DNA from: Castellaniella denitrificans
Lineage (GTDB): Bacteria > Pseudomonadota > Gammaproteobacteria > Burkholderiales > Burkholderiaceae_B
Length of the DNA: 64,000 nucleotides
Direction: 5' to 3'
Assembly: GCF_027214045.1 (NCBI RefSeq)
Contig: NZ_JAPWHE010000013.1
Coordinates: 1 to 64,000 of the forward strand
Made by a program: the position numbers and the translations under genes. Positions within the stretch are counted from its first letter, which is position 1; every line of letters starts with the position of its first letter. The notes under the pieces were generated by a model that saw only the letters and a list, made by a program, of their open reading frames with translations, had not been told where the DNA came from and did no database searches. Of this stretch, positions 1-8,278 are shown piece by piece.

Positions 1-805
1 CGTCCGAGCCCTCGCGCACTTCGCCCAGGGCGCCGCGCAGGTTGCGGGTCATGGTGGCCAGGGCGTTCAGCAACTGACCGATTTCATTGTGCGAGTCCAC
101 GCGGATGACGTGGCTGAGATCCCGGCGCGCAATGGCTTCAGCGGCCGCGACCGCGTGTCGCAGAGGCTGCGTGATGGCGCGCATGACGCGCCAGGCGAAC
201 AGCGGCCCCAGGATCAGGGCCAGGATCGCGGCCAGCGCCAGGATGCGTTCGCTCAGCACGGCCTGGTCCGTTGCTTGCCGCTGGGCCAGGTCGATCTGTT
301 CCTGCTGGTAGGCGCGCAGCGCCTCGATGCTGGCGAGGTAGGTCTTGTTGATCGCAGGCAACTGCTCGTGCACGATATCGGTGGCGACCGTGGTCTGGCG
401 GTTGGCCAGCGCTTTATGAATGGCGTCGAGGATGGTCAGATAGTTCGCGCGCTCTTCCATGATGCGCTGAAAGAGGCGCCGGGATTCGGGCACGGTAAAC
501 AAGGCATCGGCCTGATCCGCGTAGTTCTTGATCCTGACGGCCGCGCCGCTGATTTCTTCCTTGAAATATTCGACCAGCGCGGGGTCGGAGATCAGCGCGT
601 AGGCCATGACCTGGTTGGCTCGGACATCGATGGCCCGGGTCCATTGGTCCATCAACTGACCGGCCTGGCGGCGCTGGCCGATTTCCGCGGCGATCGACTG
701 GGCGGTGATGGCGTTCCAGATGCCGATCAGCGCCAGGATCAGCGCCAGGGACAGGATGAAGCCGAAAGCCGCGGCGAGCCGCGTGCTGATCTTGAGGTTT
801 TTCAT
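1..805 (-). CDS. Methyl-accepting chemotaxis protein, N-terminal part (cut by window edge)
   Basis: This is an inner-membrane chemoreceptor that would relay periplasmic signals to CheA/CheW. The 268 visible residues show a short positively charged start, a first membrane helix at about 10-32, and a mainly helical periplasmic domain of about 155 residues consistent with the four-helix-bundle ligand domain. A second membrane helix lies at about 188-206 and a HAMP linker at about 207-259. The cytoplasmic signalling hairpin lies beyond position 1. The start begins MKNLKISTRL, a typical receptor N-terminus. The gene lies downstream of tpm on the same strand with a 209-base gap. The ligand cannot be read from the sequence. 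Confidence 0.9.
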   Translation of the reverse strand, partial: MKNLKISTRLAAAFGFILSLALILALIGIWNAITAQSIAAEIGQRRQAGQLMDQWTRAIDVRANQVMAYALISDPALVEYFKEEISGAAVRIKNYADQADALFTVPESRRLFQRIMEERANYLTILDAIHKALANRQTTVATDIVHEQLPAINKTYLASIEALRAYQQEQIDLAQRQATDQAVLSERILALAAILALILGPLFAWRVMRAITQPLRHAVAAAEAIARRDLSHVIRVDSHNEIGQLLNALATMTRNLRGALGEVREGSD

Positions 806-1014
806 GAGGGTTCGGCGCCCTGCGCCGCGCGTGGGAAGAATGCCCTCAATCTTAGGGATAACCCTGGATTTCTGATCGGTCCAGCAGTGGGCAATAAGAG
901 CCCCAATATTTGGCTTATCTGTGCATAACCTCTTTGTTCGTAAGGGAATTTCGTGAAAAACGGCGCTTCGTCACGGTCCGTGCGCAGGCCTGGGGCAGGA
1001 GGGTATTGCGCGGC

Positions 1015-1680
1015 TCAGGAGGCCGTCAGGCGGAAGACGCTGGTCTGCATGCGGGACACGCCGCGCGCGGCGAATCTGGGTTCCTGATCGAGAATGTCGC
1101 GGGTCTCCAGCCGCTCGATGTGCCATCGGTCCCCGTAGAGCGTCTGGATTTCGGGCTCCGGCACGGAAAAAGGCGGACCGTCCATTTCCGCCTGAGGATA
1201 GTCCAGGGTCAGCAGCAGCGTACGGCAGCCGGCGGGCAGCTGCCCGTAGATGTGACGCACATAGCGTCCACGCAGCACGGGCGGCAGGGCGATCAGGGCC
1301 GCGCGGTCGTAGCAGGCCGCGCAGCCCGCCAGGGTCTCGGCGTCCAGGCCGAAGATGTCGCCGCACAGGAACTCGATCGGTCCGGCGCGGTACAGGGTGC
1401 CCAGGGGAGTGGACCGGATCTCGGGCCTCAGGGCGTGTTCCTCGAAGAATTGCCCGACGGCGATCGGGGACAGCTCCACGGCCAGCACGGCGTGGCCCTG
1501 TTGCGCCAACCAAGTCACGTCCAGTGTCTTGCCGGCCAGGGGCACCAGCACCCGGCTGCCGGGTGCCAGACCGAGTCCGGACCAGTGTTTTTGCAGCAAG
1601 GGCATGACGCGGGATTGATGGAAGCCGGTCTGTCCCTGCTCCCAGCGCTGCAGCCAGAAATCCGTATCCATGTTTTGCAC
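1015..1680 (-). CDS. tpm: Thiopurine S-methyltransferase
   Basis: A SAM-dependent class I methyltransferase of 221 residues, the usual bacterial TPMT length. The family methylates thiopurines and, in several bacteria, selenium or tellurium oxyanions. The opening DFWLQRWEQGQTGFHQ is the family hallmark (substrate and SAM entry region). It is followed by RVLVPLAGKTLDVTWLAQQGH, the glycine-poor SAM motif I typical of this family, and by ALPPVLRGRYVRH. Translation could start at residue 1 or at the Met at residue 4 (position 1671); the second form gives the MDxDFW start common in the family. It appears to be a single gene, and the natural substrate is not inferable. Confidence 0.93.
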   Translation of the reverse strand: MQNMDTDFWLQRWEQGQTGFHQSRVMPLLQKHWSGLGLAPGSRVLVPLAGKTLDVTWLAQQGHAVLAVELSPIAVGQFFEEHALRPEIRSTPLGTLYRAGPIEFLCGDIFGLDAETLAGCAACYDRAALIALPPVLRGRYVRHIYGQLPAGCRTLLLTLDYPQAEMDGPPFSVPEPEIQTLYGDRWHIERLETRDILDQEPRFAARGVSRMQTSVFRLTAS

Positions 1681-2041
1681 CCATCCAGAAACCGCAAGGC
1701 CCCAGTGTAGCGGCTCCTGGATGGCTTGCCGGCCAGCGGCTGTTCTTGCATGGTGTCTCCAGTATTGTTGTCGAGAGAGGCGGCGGCGTGTGATGCGCGA
1801 TGCCCCGCGCCTGGCAAGGCGCCCCGCTAACGTAACGAAGTGTTGGCCTCATGGGCATCGCGGAACCCTGATAGTTTGGATAGGGGTTTTGCGATGAAGC
1901 CCGGTGGTCGCGGTCTGGCGGCGAGGGAGGGGAGGGAAATCCCGGTGTCATGGCGACACAGGCTCATACATCGGGAAACTTGAAACGCGCCACCTTCGTC
2001 GCGATGATGAAATGGTCGATCACACCACGCAGGAGTACAGG
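1681..2041. other. Non-coding gap between divergent tpm and DUF4168 gene
   Basis: This 361-base stretch separates two divergently transcribed genes and must hold both promoters. I see no convincing coding frame, tRNA or strong hairpin. A good ribosome-binding site (AGGAG at 2031-2035) lies just before the rightward gene. No strong match to a sigma-70 promoter stands out. Confidence 0.6.
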
Positions 2042-2413
2042 ATGAATCAGGTGATGAAGGGTTTTTTAGCCGCGTCCGTCATCGCGTTGGGTCTGGCGGG
2101 CCCTCTGGCGCCCGTCCGGACAGTGGATGCACAGACGGCCTACGAGGCCGTGGACCGGCCGACCGACGAGCAATTGCAGCGCTACGCGGCCGCCGTGCGC
2201 AAGGTCAGTGCCGTGGCGGCGGAATACCAGCCCAGGCTGGAGGCGGCTCAGGACGCGCAGGCCAAGCAGGCGGTGCGCGTCGAGGCCGATCAGAAAATGG
2301 TGGATCAGGTCGAGGCGGGCGGCATGAGCGTCGCCGAATACAACGGCATCAGTCGCGCCGTGCGCGAGAACCCCGAATTGCGTCAGAAGGTCGAACGCCT
2401 GGTCGGCCAGTAG
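2042..2413 (+). CDS. DUF4168 domain-containing secreted protein
   Basis: A 123-residue protein of unknown function. Residues 1-31 form a Sec signal peptide (Lys-containing start, hydrophobic core, cleavage near VDAQ). The mature part matches the DUF4168 pattern: a helical region around LQRYAAAVRKVSAVAAEYQP, an Ala/Gln-rich helix, then GMSVAEYNGISRAVRENPEL near the C-terminus, which resembles the conserved YxxIxxxxxxNPxL motif. The start at 2042 is chosen because AGGAG sits six bases upstream and the signal peptide begins there; an open frame extends further upstream without signal-like sequence. Expected in the periplasm; role unknown. Confidence 0.85.
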   Translation: MNQVMKGFLAASVIALGLAGPLAPVRTVDAQTAYEAVDRPTDEQLQRYAAAVRKVSAVAAEYQPRLEAAQDAQAKQAVRVEADQKMVDQVEAGGMSVAEYNGISRAVRENPELRQKVERLVGQ

Positions 2414-2453
2414 CGGCGATCGCGGCGGCCCGTTCGTGGGCGCCCCGGCACGG

Positions 2454-2470
2454 CCCGCGCGACGCGCGGG
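2454..2470. terminator. Possible short GC hairpin between convergent genes
   Basis: The inverted repeat CCCGCG-N5-CGCGGG lies between the convergent DUF4168 and tautomerase genes. No clear T-tract follows on either side, so it is only a weak terminator candidate. Confidence 0.3.
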
Positions 2471-2488
2471 TATTGCCGCCCGAGGGCC

Positions 2489-2677
2489 TCAGCCCTTTTC
2501 GGACCAGAAAACGCCGCCCGTGGCCCATCGGTCCTTGCTGATTTCCGTCAGGATGATGTCCACCGAGTCCGGCGGACAGCCCAGAACCTCGCACGTGCGC
2601 TCGGTCAGTGCGCGGACGAGTTCGCGTTTCTTTTCGGGGGAGCGGCCCTCGAACAATTCAATATGCATGGTCGGCAT
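2489..2677 (-). CDS. 4-oxalocrotonate tautomerase family protein
   Basis: A 62-residue tautomerase-superfamily protein. After Met removal, Pro2 would be the catalytic general base of the family. The start at 2677 is chosen for that reason (MPTMHIELFEGR) and because an AGGAAT ribosome site lies upstream; an open frame continues upstream but would bury Pro2. The core IELFEGRSPEKKRELVRAL and DIILTEISKDRWATGG match the 4-OT fold with a beta strand, long helix and C-terminal strand. It stands alone without aromatic meta-cleavage genes nearby, so the substrate is unknown. Confidence 0.9.
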   Translation of the reverse strand: MPTMHIELFEGRSPEKKRELVRALTERTCEVLGCPPDSVDIILTEISKDRWATGGVFWSEKG

Positions 2678-2782
2678 GGCGGGATTCCTGTGAGTGTGGG
2701 CAAAGGAGCCTAGCATATCCTGCATGTTTCGCGCGGGCTCCGCCCCCGGGGTCCGGCATGATGAACCCACGTTGACGACATT

Positions 2783-2816
2783 GGTATTTACCCTCGATAT
2801 GTTGTAAATATATTTA
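2783..2816. promoter_or_regulatory. Probable operator upstream of the TRAP/hydroxyproline genes
   Basis: In the 104-209 bases before the TRAP binding-protein start there is TATTTACC at 2785-2792 and the inverted copy GTAAATA at 2804-2810. The second copy also begins the perfect 12-base palindrome TAAATATATTTA at 2805-2816. The same half-sites recur before the leftward arm at 11206-11232. The local sequence is AT-rich in a GC-rich genome. By position it is a candidate site for the GntR regulator encoded between the arms; this is an inference. Confidence 0.55.
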
Positions 2817-2886
2817 TTGGATATTAGACTGTCTGCATCGCGCGTGTTTTCCGATCGTCGCGTATTCCAATTTCAAGGGGGAGACC

Positions 2887-3942
2887 ATGAAAAAGATTTT
2901 CCGTACCCTGGCCGTGGCGGCCTTCACGCTGTGCGCGGCTGGCGCCGCGACGGCGGCCGATGTGACCTGGCGCGTGCCGACTTCGGTGCCCGAAGGCTCG
3001 CCCTTTTATCAGAATTTCCTGGAACGCTTCGCCTCCAACGTCAAGACCATCACATCCGGGCGGGTCGAGATCCAGCCCTTTGGCGCCGGTGTGATCGTGC
3101 CGGCCCTGAAAGTGTTCGACGCGGTGCGCGACGGCGTGGTCGAGGCCGGCCATTCCACGTCCAGCTATCTGGTCAATCAGAACCCTGAAAACGCCATTTT
3201 CTCAGGCTTTCCGGGCGGCATGGGACCCGACGCCTACAAGTCCTGGCTGTATCAGGGTGGCGGCAAGGAAAAGCTGGAAAAGCTGCGCGCCGGCCAGGGC
3301 CTGAAGACCATGATCGTCGGCATCGGGTCTTCCGAAATCATGGCGCATGCCAACAAGCCCATCCGCAGCGCGGAAGACCTGAAGGGCCTGAAGTACCGCA
3401 CATCCGGTCCCTGGGCCGAAGTGATGCGCGACTATTTCGGCGCCGTGCCGACCGTGGTGCCGCCGGGCGAGATCTATACGCTGCTGCAGCGCAAGGGCGT
3501 GGACGCCGTGGAGTGGGCCCCGCCGTCGGCCAATATGCCCGAAGGCTTCCATCAGGCCGCCAAGTACATCGTCGTGCCGGGCGTGCACCAGCCGACCTTC
3601 ATGTGGGAAGTGGTCGTCAAGCAGGAAACCTGGGACAAGGTGCCGGCGGACCTGAAGCCGCTGATCGAGGCCGCCGCCCAGCTGACCACCGAGCAGAGCC
3701 TGGATTATTTCTATGACGCGGACATGAAGGCAATGGAAAAATATCGCAGTGGCCGCAACGAGATCATCACGCTCAGCCCCGAATTCGTGAAGCAGCTGTC
3801 CGACGCGGGCTATGACTGGATGCACAAGACGGCCGAGGCGCAGAAGGCCGCCGGCAAGCCGGAGATGGCCGAGGTGCTCGCCGACTACGAGGCCTACCAC
3901 AAGCGCTGGAAAGCCGAAAGCAACTACCTGATGCGCGACTGA
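2887..3942 (+). CDS. dctP: TRAP transporter substrate-binding protein (DctP family)
   Basis: Periplasmic solute receptor of a TRAP transporter, 351 residues. Residues 1-24 form a signal peptide ending near ATAA. The mature protein has the family's ligand-anchoring region KYRTSGPWAEVMRDYFGA, containing the conserved Arg, and then PPGEIYTLLQRKGVDAVEW, typical of receptors for carboxylates and amino-acid-like acids. The start has a strong GGGGGAG site. It is the first gene of a rightward run with the small and large TRAP permeases, a DHDPS-like lyase and an aldehyde dehydrogenase. That context suggests the ligand is trans-4-hydroxyproline or a related proline derivative; the ligand is inferred from context only. 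Confidence 0.93.
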   Translation: MKKIFRTLAVAAFTLCAAGAATAADVTWRVPTSVPEGSPFYQNFLERFASNVKTITSGRVEIQPFGAGVIVPALKVFDAVRDGVVEAGHSTSSYLVNQNPENAIFSGFPGGMGPDAYKSWLYQGGGKEKLEKLRAGQGLKTMIVGIGSSEIMAHANKPIRSAEDLKGLKYRTSGPWAEVMRDYFGAVPTVVPPGEIYTLLQRKGVDAVEWAPPSANMPEGFHQAAKYIVVPGVHQPTFMWEVVVKQETWDKVPADLKPLIEAAAQLTTEQSLDYFYDADMKAMEKYRSGRNEIITLSPEFVKQLSDAGYDWMHKTAEAQKAAGKPEMAEVLADYEAYHKRWKAESNYLMRD

Positions 3943-3969
3943 TCCACGATCGCACACAGCGAGGCCGAG

Positions 3970-4485
3970 ATGCTCAAAGCCCTGACCCGATTCGCAAACG
4001 GCGTGTCCTGGTGCGCTTCCCAGCTGGCCAGCGTGGCGGCGGCCGTCCTGACCGTGTCCATGGTCTACGAGGTTTTTGCCCGCTACGTGTTCGATGCGCC
4101 GACGGTCTGGGCCTTCGACGTCGCCTACATGGCCAACGGCGCCGTCTTCCTGCTGGGCGTGGCCTACGTCCTGCGGGAGGATGCGCACATCCGCATCGAC
4201 GTGCTGCGCAACCGCCTGCCCGCCCGCTTCGGCCGTGGGGTCCAGGGCGTCGCCTATCTGCTGGTCCTGGCGCCGTTCTTCGGCATGCTGTCCTGGATCG
4301 CGGCGTCGCATACCTGGCGGGCCTGGGTACGGCATGAAGTCGAGACGGTCAGCCCATGGGCGCCGCTGATGTGGCCGTTCTATCTGTGCTTCGCGATCGG
4401 GCTGACCGCCCTGACCCTGCAATTGGCGGTGGAAGGCCTGCGTGCCTTCCGCGGCCTGGATTCCGACGCCAAGAAGGACCACTGA
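3970..4485 (+). CDS. dctQ: TRAP transporter small permease (DctQ family)
   Basis: Inner-membrane small subunit of a TRAP transporter, 171 residues with four predicted membrane helices (about 15-37, 50-68, 90-110 and 132-152). The conserved family stretch ARYVFDAPTVWAFDVAYMANGAVFLLG is present in its expected place between helices 1 and 2. It lies 27 bases after the binding-protein gene and its TGA shares a base with the ATG of the large permease, so the two permease subunits are translationally coupled. Confidence 0.93.
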   Translation: MLKALTRFANGVSWCASQLASVAAAVLTVSMVYEVFARYVFDAPTVWAFDVAYMANGAVFLLGVAYVLREDAHIRIDVLRNRLPARFGRGVQGVAYLLVLAPFFGMLSWIAASHTWRAWVRHEVETVSPWAPLMWPFYLCFAIGLTALTLQLAVEGLRAFRGLDSDAKKDH

Positions 4486-5804
4486 TGAATCCGACCGTCG
4501 CCGCCCTGATGTTCCCGGGGATGTTCCTGCTGGTGTTCCTGGGCATCCCCGTTTCCCTGTCCCTGATCATTCCCGCTTTGATCGGGGGCTGGTTCGCCTT
4601 TGGCGACCAGGTGTTCAATCAACTCTACGGCGGCCTGTACTCGGCGGCCACCAACTATATTCTCTCGGCCATTCCCATGTTCGTGCTGATGGGCGCGATC
4701 CTGGAGCGCTCCGGGATCGCCGCGCGCCTGTTCCGCACCATGCAGCTGTGGCTGGGGCGTCTGCCCGGCGGCCTGGCCGTGGCGACCGTCGCCATGGGCG
4801 CCACGTTCGCAGCCGCCGCCGGTGTGGTGGGCGCGGTCGAGGTCATGGTGGGCCTGATGGCCATCCCCGCCATGCAGCGCTTTCGCTACGACAATTCGCT
4901 GATCGCCGGCACCATTTGCGCGGGCGGTTCGCTGGGCACCATGATTCCGCCTTCGGTGGTGGCCGTGGTGTACGCCTCGCTGGCGCAGATCTCGGTGGGC
5001 GAGCTGTTCGCCGCCATGCTGTTCCCGGGCCTGATGATGGTGGGGCTGTTCGTCCTGTACATCGTCTTCGTCTGCGTCCTGGACCCGAAGAAAGGCCCGC
5101 GCGCAGACGATCCGGACATGCGCCTGCCGGTGATGGAAAAGCTGAAGATCACCTTCAGCGGACTGGTGCCGACCATGCTGCTGATCGTGGCCGTGCTGGG
5201 CTCGTTGATGGCCGGCATCGCCTCGCCCACCGAGGCTGCGGCCGTCGGCGCGATCGGCGCGCTGATCCTGTGCATCAGCTACGGCAAGTTCAGCGTGCCC
5301 ATGATGCGGGAAGCATTGGCGATCACGGTGCGGATCTCCGCCATGATTCTGCTGATCGTGGCCGGCGGTATCATGTTCACGGGGATTTTCGCCGCCAACG
5401 GGGGTTCGCGTCTGATCCAGGGGCTGATCTCCGACATGGGCCTCGGGGTGTCGGGCACGCTGGTGCTGTTCCTGTTCATCGTGTTCCTGCTGGGCTTCGT
5501 GCTGGACTGGACCGCCAACGTGCTGATCTGCGTGCCGCTGTTCCTGCCCGTCCTGACGGCCGCGGGCGTGGATCCGATCTGGTTCGGCACGCTGATGATC
5601 ATCGTCATCCAGACCAGCTACCTGACTCCGCCCATGGCGTCCTCGATTTTCTATCTCTTGTCGATCGCGCCGCCGGACATGAAATACGGTCAGGTCTGCA
5701 AGGGCGTGGTGCCCTTCATCCTGGTCCAGTTCGCGACCCTGGCGCTGGTGGCGCTGTTCCCGGCCCTGGCGACTTGGCTGCCCCAGCGCGTCGTGGGATT
5801 CTGA
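4485..5804 (+). CDS. dctM: TRAP transporter large permease (DctM family)
   Basis: Transport-catalysing subunit of the TRAP system, 439 residues and almost entirely hydrophobic with about 12 helices. Conserved DctM features include the GIPVSLSL start region, the loop ICAGGSLGTMIPPSVVAVVY (a conserved Gly/Pro-rich ion and substrate loop) and SPTEAAAVGAIGALIL. Start at 4485 is set by the TGATG overlap with the small permease and by the family's N-terminus (MNPTVAALMFPGMF); an upstream in-frame extension would overlap dctQ by over 100 bases. A hairpin terminator follows before the next gene, which could lower expression of the catabolic genes relative to the transporter. Confidence 0.93.
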   Translation: MNPTVAALMFPGMFLLVFLGIPVSLSLIIPALIGGWFAFGDQVFNQLYGGLYSAATNYILSAIPMFVLMGAILERSGIAARLFRTMQLWLGRLPGGLAVATVAMGATFAAAAGVVGAVEVMVGLMAIPAMQRFRYDNSLIAGTICAGGSLGTMIPPSVVAVVYASLAQISVGELFAAMLFPGLMMVGLFVLYIVFVCVLDPKKGPRADDPDMRLPVMEKLKITFSGLVPTMLLIVAVLGSLMAGIASPTEAAAVGAIGALILCISYGKFSVPMMREALAITVRISAMILLIVAGGIMFTGIFAANGGSRLIQGLISDMGLGVSGTLVLFLFIVFLLGFVLDWTANVLICVPLFLPVLTAAGVDPIWFGTLMIIVIQTSYLTPPMASSIFYLLSIAPPDMKYGQVCKGVVPFILVQFATLALVALFPALATWLPQRVVGF

Positions 5805-5834
5805 TGTCGATTCCGGGGCTTCGCGCCCCGTCCT

Positions 5835-5867
5835 GGCCCGGCCGTCCGGGCCGTCTTTCTTGCTTTT
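5835..5867 (+). terminator. Terminator-like hairpin between dctM and the deaminase gene
   Basis: GGCCCGG (5835-5841), a four-base loop, CCGGGCC (5846-5852), then a T-rich run GTCTTTCTTGCTTTT. A second short stem, CGGGGC-N5-GCCCCG, sits just upstream at 5814-5830. Together they look like an intrinsic terminator or attenuator inside the operon. Confidence 0.6.
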
Positions 5868-5877
5868 AGGAATGCAT

Positions 5878-6753
5878 ATGAAAACCGAAGGAGTCCTGGT
5901 TCCCATCGTCACCCCGTTCGCGGCGGATGGCGGCGTCGATGTGGACGCATTGCGCACGCTGGTGAATCGCTTCATCGAGGCGGGCGTCGCCGGTATCGTG
6001 GCCTGCGGCACCACGGGCGAATACTATGCGCTGGAAGACGACGAGCGCGAACGGGTGTTGCGCACGGTGGCCGAAGCCACCCGGGGCCGCGTGACGGCGA
6101 TCGCCGGCATCAACGCCCTGTCCACGACCCAGGCCATCCGCAACGCCCATCAGGCCGAGGCCCTGGGCTACGACGGCCTGATGCTGTCCACGCCGCCCTA
6201 CAGCCTGCCGGAGCAGGCCGGGATCGCGCAGCACTTCCGTACGGTCGCGCAGGCCACCAGGCTGCCCATCATCATGTACGACTTCCCGGCACGGGTGGGC
6301 GTGCAGATCGCCGTGGACACGGTGATCGAACTGGCGCGCATCCCCAACATCGTCGGCATCAAGGAAAGCAGCGGCAGCTTCAACCGCGCCCTGGCCCTGA
6401 TCCAGGCCGGCATCCCGGATTTCCAGATCATCAGCGGTTCCGACGACATGGCGGCCGATTTCCTGTTCTGGGGCGTGCGCAGCTGGATCAGCGGCGGCGC
6501 CAATGTCTTCCCGGCCGAGCAGGCCGCCATGGTCAAGGCCGCCGGCGAGGGCAGGTGGGACGATGTCCGCAGCCTGATGAGCGGCATGTATCCGGTGATC
6601 CAGGCGATGGAGTCCGGCGACTACAACCAGAAGGCCAAGCTGGGCTGCCGCCGCCACGGCGTCGAGGCCGGCCCGGTTCGCCTGCCCTTGGCCCCGTTGT
6701 CGGAACAGGACGAACGCGCTTTCCTGGCGCTGCTGAACGCCTACCAGGGCTGA
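5878..6753 (+). CDS. Dihydrodipicolinate synthase family lyase, probable pyrroline-4-hydroxy-2-carboxylate deaminase
   Basis: A DapA-superfamily TIM-barrel enzyme of 291 residues. GTTGE (residues 44-48), Tyr134 in IIMYDFP and the Schiff-base Lys162 in GIKESSG are all present. Neighbouring epimerase, FAD oxidase and semialdehyde dehydrogenase genes point to the hydroxyproline pathway, where this family converts delta1-pyrroline-4-hydroxy-2-carboxylate to alpha-ketoglutarate semialdehyde and ammonia (LhpC/HypD-type). Ordinary lysine-pathway DapA is less likely in this context. The start at 5878 is preferred because AGGAA lies five bases upstream; an ATG six bases earlier is too close to that site. 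Confidence 0.88.
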   Translation: MKTEGVLVPIVTPFAADGGVDVDALRTLVNRFIEAGVAGIVACGTTGEYYALEDDERERVLRTVAEATRGRVTAIAGINALSTTQAIRNAHQAEALGYDGLMLSTPPYSLPEQAGIAQHFRTVAQATRLPIIMYDFPARVGVQIAVDTVIELARIPNIVGIKESSGSFNRALALIQAGIPDFQIISGSDDMAADFLFWGVRSWISGGANVFPAEQAAMVKAAGEGRWDDVRSLMSGMYPVIQAMESGDYNQKAKLGCRRHGVEAGPVRLPLAPLSEQDERAFLALLNAYQG

Positions 6754-6763
6754 GGAGACCACC

Positions 6764-8245
6764 ATGCCACAGACCAAGGAACAGATTTTCGCCCAGGCCC
6801 GTGCAGGCAGCCTGTGGGCCGGCCACCTGATTCCCGGACATGACGTGCCGGGCGCCCGGATGGACAACACCACGCCGATCGACAACAGCGTGATCGGCGC
6901 CATCGAGTCGGGCACAGCCGCCGACATCGACTTGGCCGTGCGCGTGGCGCGCGCCAGCTTCAAGTCCGGCGAATGGTCGCAATTGGCGCCTGCGGAACGC
7001 AAGCGCATCATGCTGGCCTGGGCGGACCTGATGACGGCCCACGCCGAGGAACTGGCGGCGCTGGACTGCATCGACGCCGGCAAGCCGATCACCGAATGCC
7101 TGAACACGGACCTGCCGGCCACATTGGACACCTTCCGCTGGTACGCGGAAGCCGTCGACAAGTGCTTCGGCCGTATCGCGCCGACCGGGCCGGCCGCCAC
7201 GGGGTTGATCGTCAAGGAACCCATCGGCGTGGTGGGGGCCGTGCTGCCCTGGAATTTCCCGGCCCAGATGTACGCCTGGAAGGTCGCGCCCGCGCTGGCG
7301 GCCGGCAATTCGGTCATCGTCAAGCCGGCCGAACTCACGTCGCTGAGCGCCTATCGCATGACCCAGCTGGCCCACGAAGCCGGGGTGCCGGCGGCGGCGC
7401 TGCAACTGGTGACCGGCCTGGGCGAGTCGGTCGGCGAGGCGCTCGGCCGCCACATGGACGTGGACATGGTGTCCTTCACCGGCTCCACCGAGGTCGGCCG
7501 CTATTTCCTGAAATACGCCGCCGAAAGCAACCTGAAGGAAATCGTCCTGGAATGCGGCGGCAAGAGCCCCCAGGTGATCTTCGACGACGCGGACGTGGAC
7601 GGCCTGGTGGACCACGTGCTGGCCGCCGCCTTCTGGAACATGGGCGAAAATTGCAGCTGCGGCTCGCGCCTGATCGTCCAGGCCGGCGTCAAGGACGCTG
7701 TGCTGGATCGACTGCGCGCCCGCCTGTCGAACTGGAAGGTCGGCCTGCCCACGGACGAGTCCGTGCAGATCGGTCCCATGGTCGAGCGCGCGCATTTCGA
7801 CAAGGTGCGCGGTTTCCTGGAAGGCGCGGCGGCCGAGGGCGCGCGTCTGGCGCACGGCGGTCGCATCCATTCGGATCTGGGCAGCGGCTGGTACGTCGAA
7901 CCCACCATCTTCGACGGGGTCGCGCGTGAGTCGCGCCTGTTCCGCGAAGAGGTCTTCGGCCCCATCCTGGCCGTGACCACCTTCGAGACCGAAGCCGAGG
8001 CGATCGAACTGGCCAACGACAGCCAGTACGGGCTGGCGGCGTCCCTGTACACACGCGACGTGGGCCGCGCCCAGCGCGTGGCGCGCGCCATCCAGGCGGG
8101 CACGGTGTCGGTCAACGGGTTTTCCGAGGGCGACATCACCACCCCGTTCGGCGGCTACAAGCAGTCCGGCTTCGGCGGACGGGACAATGGCCTGGAGGCC
8201 CTGGACCAGTACCAGCAGATCAAGACGATCTGGTATGTGAACTGA
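6764..8245 (+). CDS. Aldehyde dehydrogenase, probable alpha-ketoglutarate semialdehyde dehydrogenase
   Basis: NAD(P)-dependent aldehyde dehydrogenase of 493 residues. It has the cofactor-binding PWNFP (162-166) and FTGSTEVG (238-245) motifs, general base Glu263 in VLECGGKSP and nucleophile Cys297 in GENCSCGSR. By sequence it resembles the PuuC-like subgroup; by context it should oxidise 2,5-dioxopentanoate to 2-oxoglutarate, the last step of hydroxyproline breakdown. It begins ten bases after the deaminase gene and ends against a bidirectional terminator. The substrate is inferred from neighbours rather than from residues unique to that activity. Confidence 0.9.
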   Translation: MPQTKEQIFAQARAGSLWAGHLIPGHDVPGARMDNTTPIDNSVIGAIESGTAADIDLAVRVARASFKSGEWSQLAPAERKRIMLAWADLMTAHAEELAALDCIDAGKPITECLNTDLPATLDTFRWYAEAVDKCFGRIAPTGPAATGLIVKEPIGVVGAVLPWNFPAQMYAWKVAPALAAGNSVIVKPAELTSLSAYRMTQLAHEAGVPAAALQLVTGLGESVGEALGRHMDVDMVSFTGSTEVGRYFLKYAAESNLKEIVLECGGKSPQVIFDDADVDGLVDHVLAAAFWNMGENCSCGSRLIVQAGVKDAVLDRLRARLSNWKVGLPTDESVQIGPMVERAHFDKVRGFLEGAAAEGARLAHGGRIHSDLGSGWYVEPTIFDGVARESRLFREEVFGPILAVTTFETEAEAIELANDSQYGLAASLYTRDVGRAQRVARAIQAGTVSVNGFSEGDITTPFGGYKQSGFGGRDNGLEALDQYQQIKTIWYVN

Positions 8246-8250
8246 GGATG

Positions 8251-8278
8251 AAAAAAGGCGCCGTCGGGCGCCTTTTTT
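8251..8278. terminator. Bidirectional intrinsic terminator
   Basis: A perfect hairpin: AAAAAAGGCGCC, a four-base loop, GGCGCCTTTTTT. Because the arms begin with six A and end with six T it can terminate transcription from both sides. It lies five bases after the aldehyde dehydrogenase stop, and the stop codon of the convergent GntR gene begins on its last base. Confidence 0.92.
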
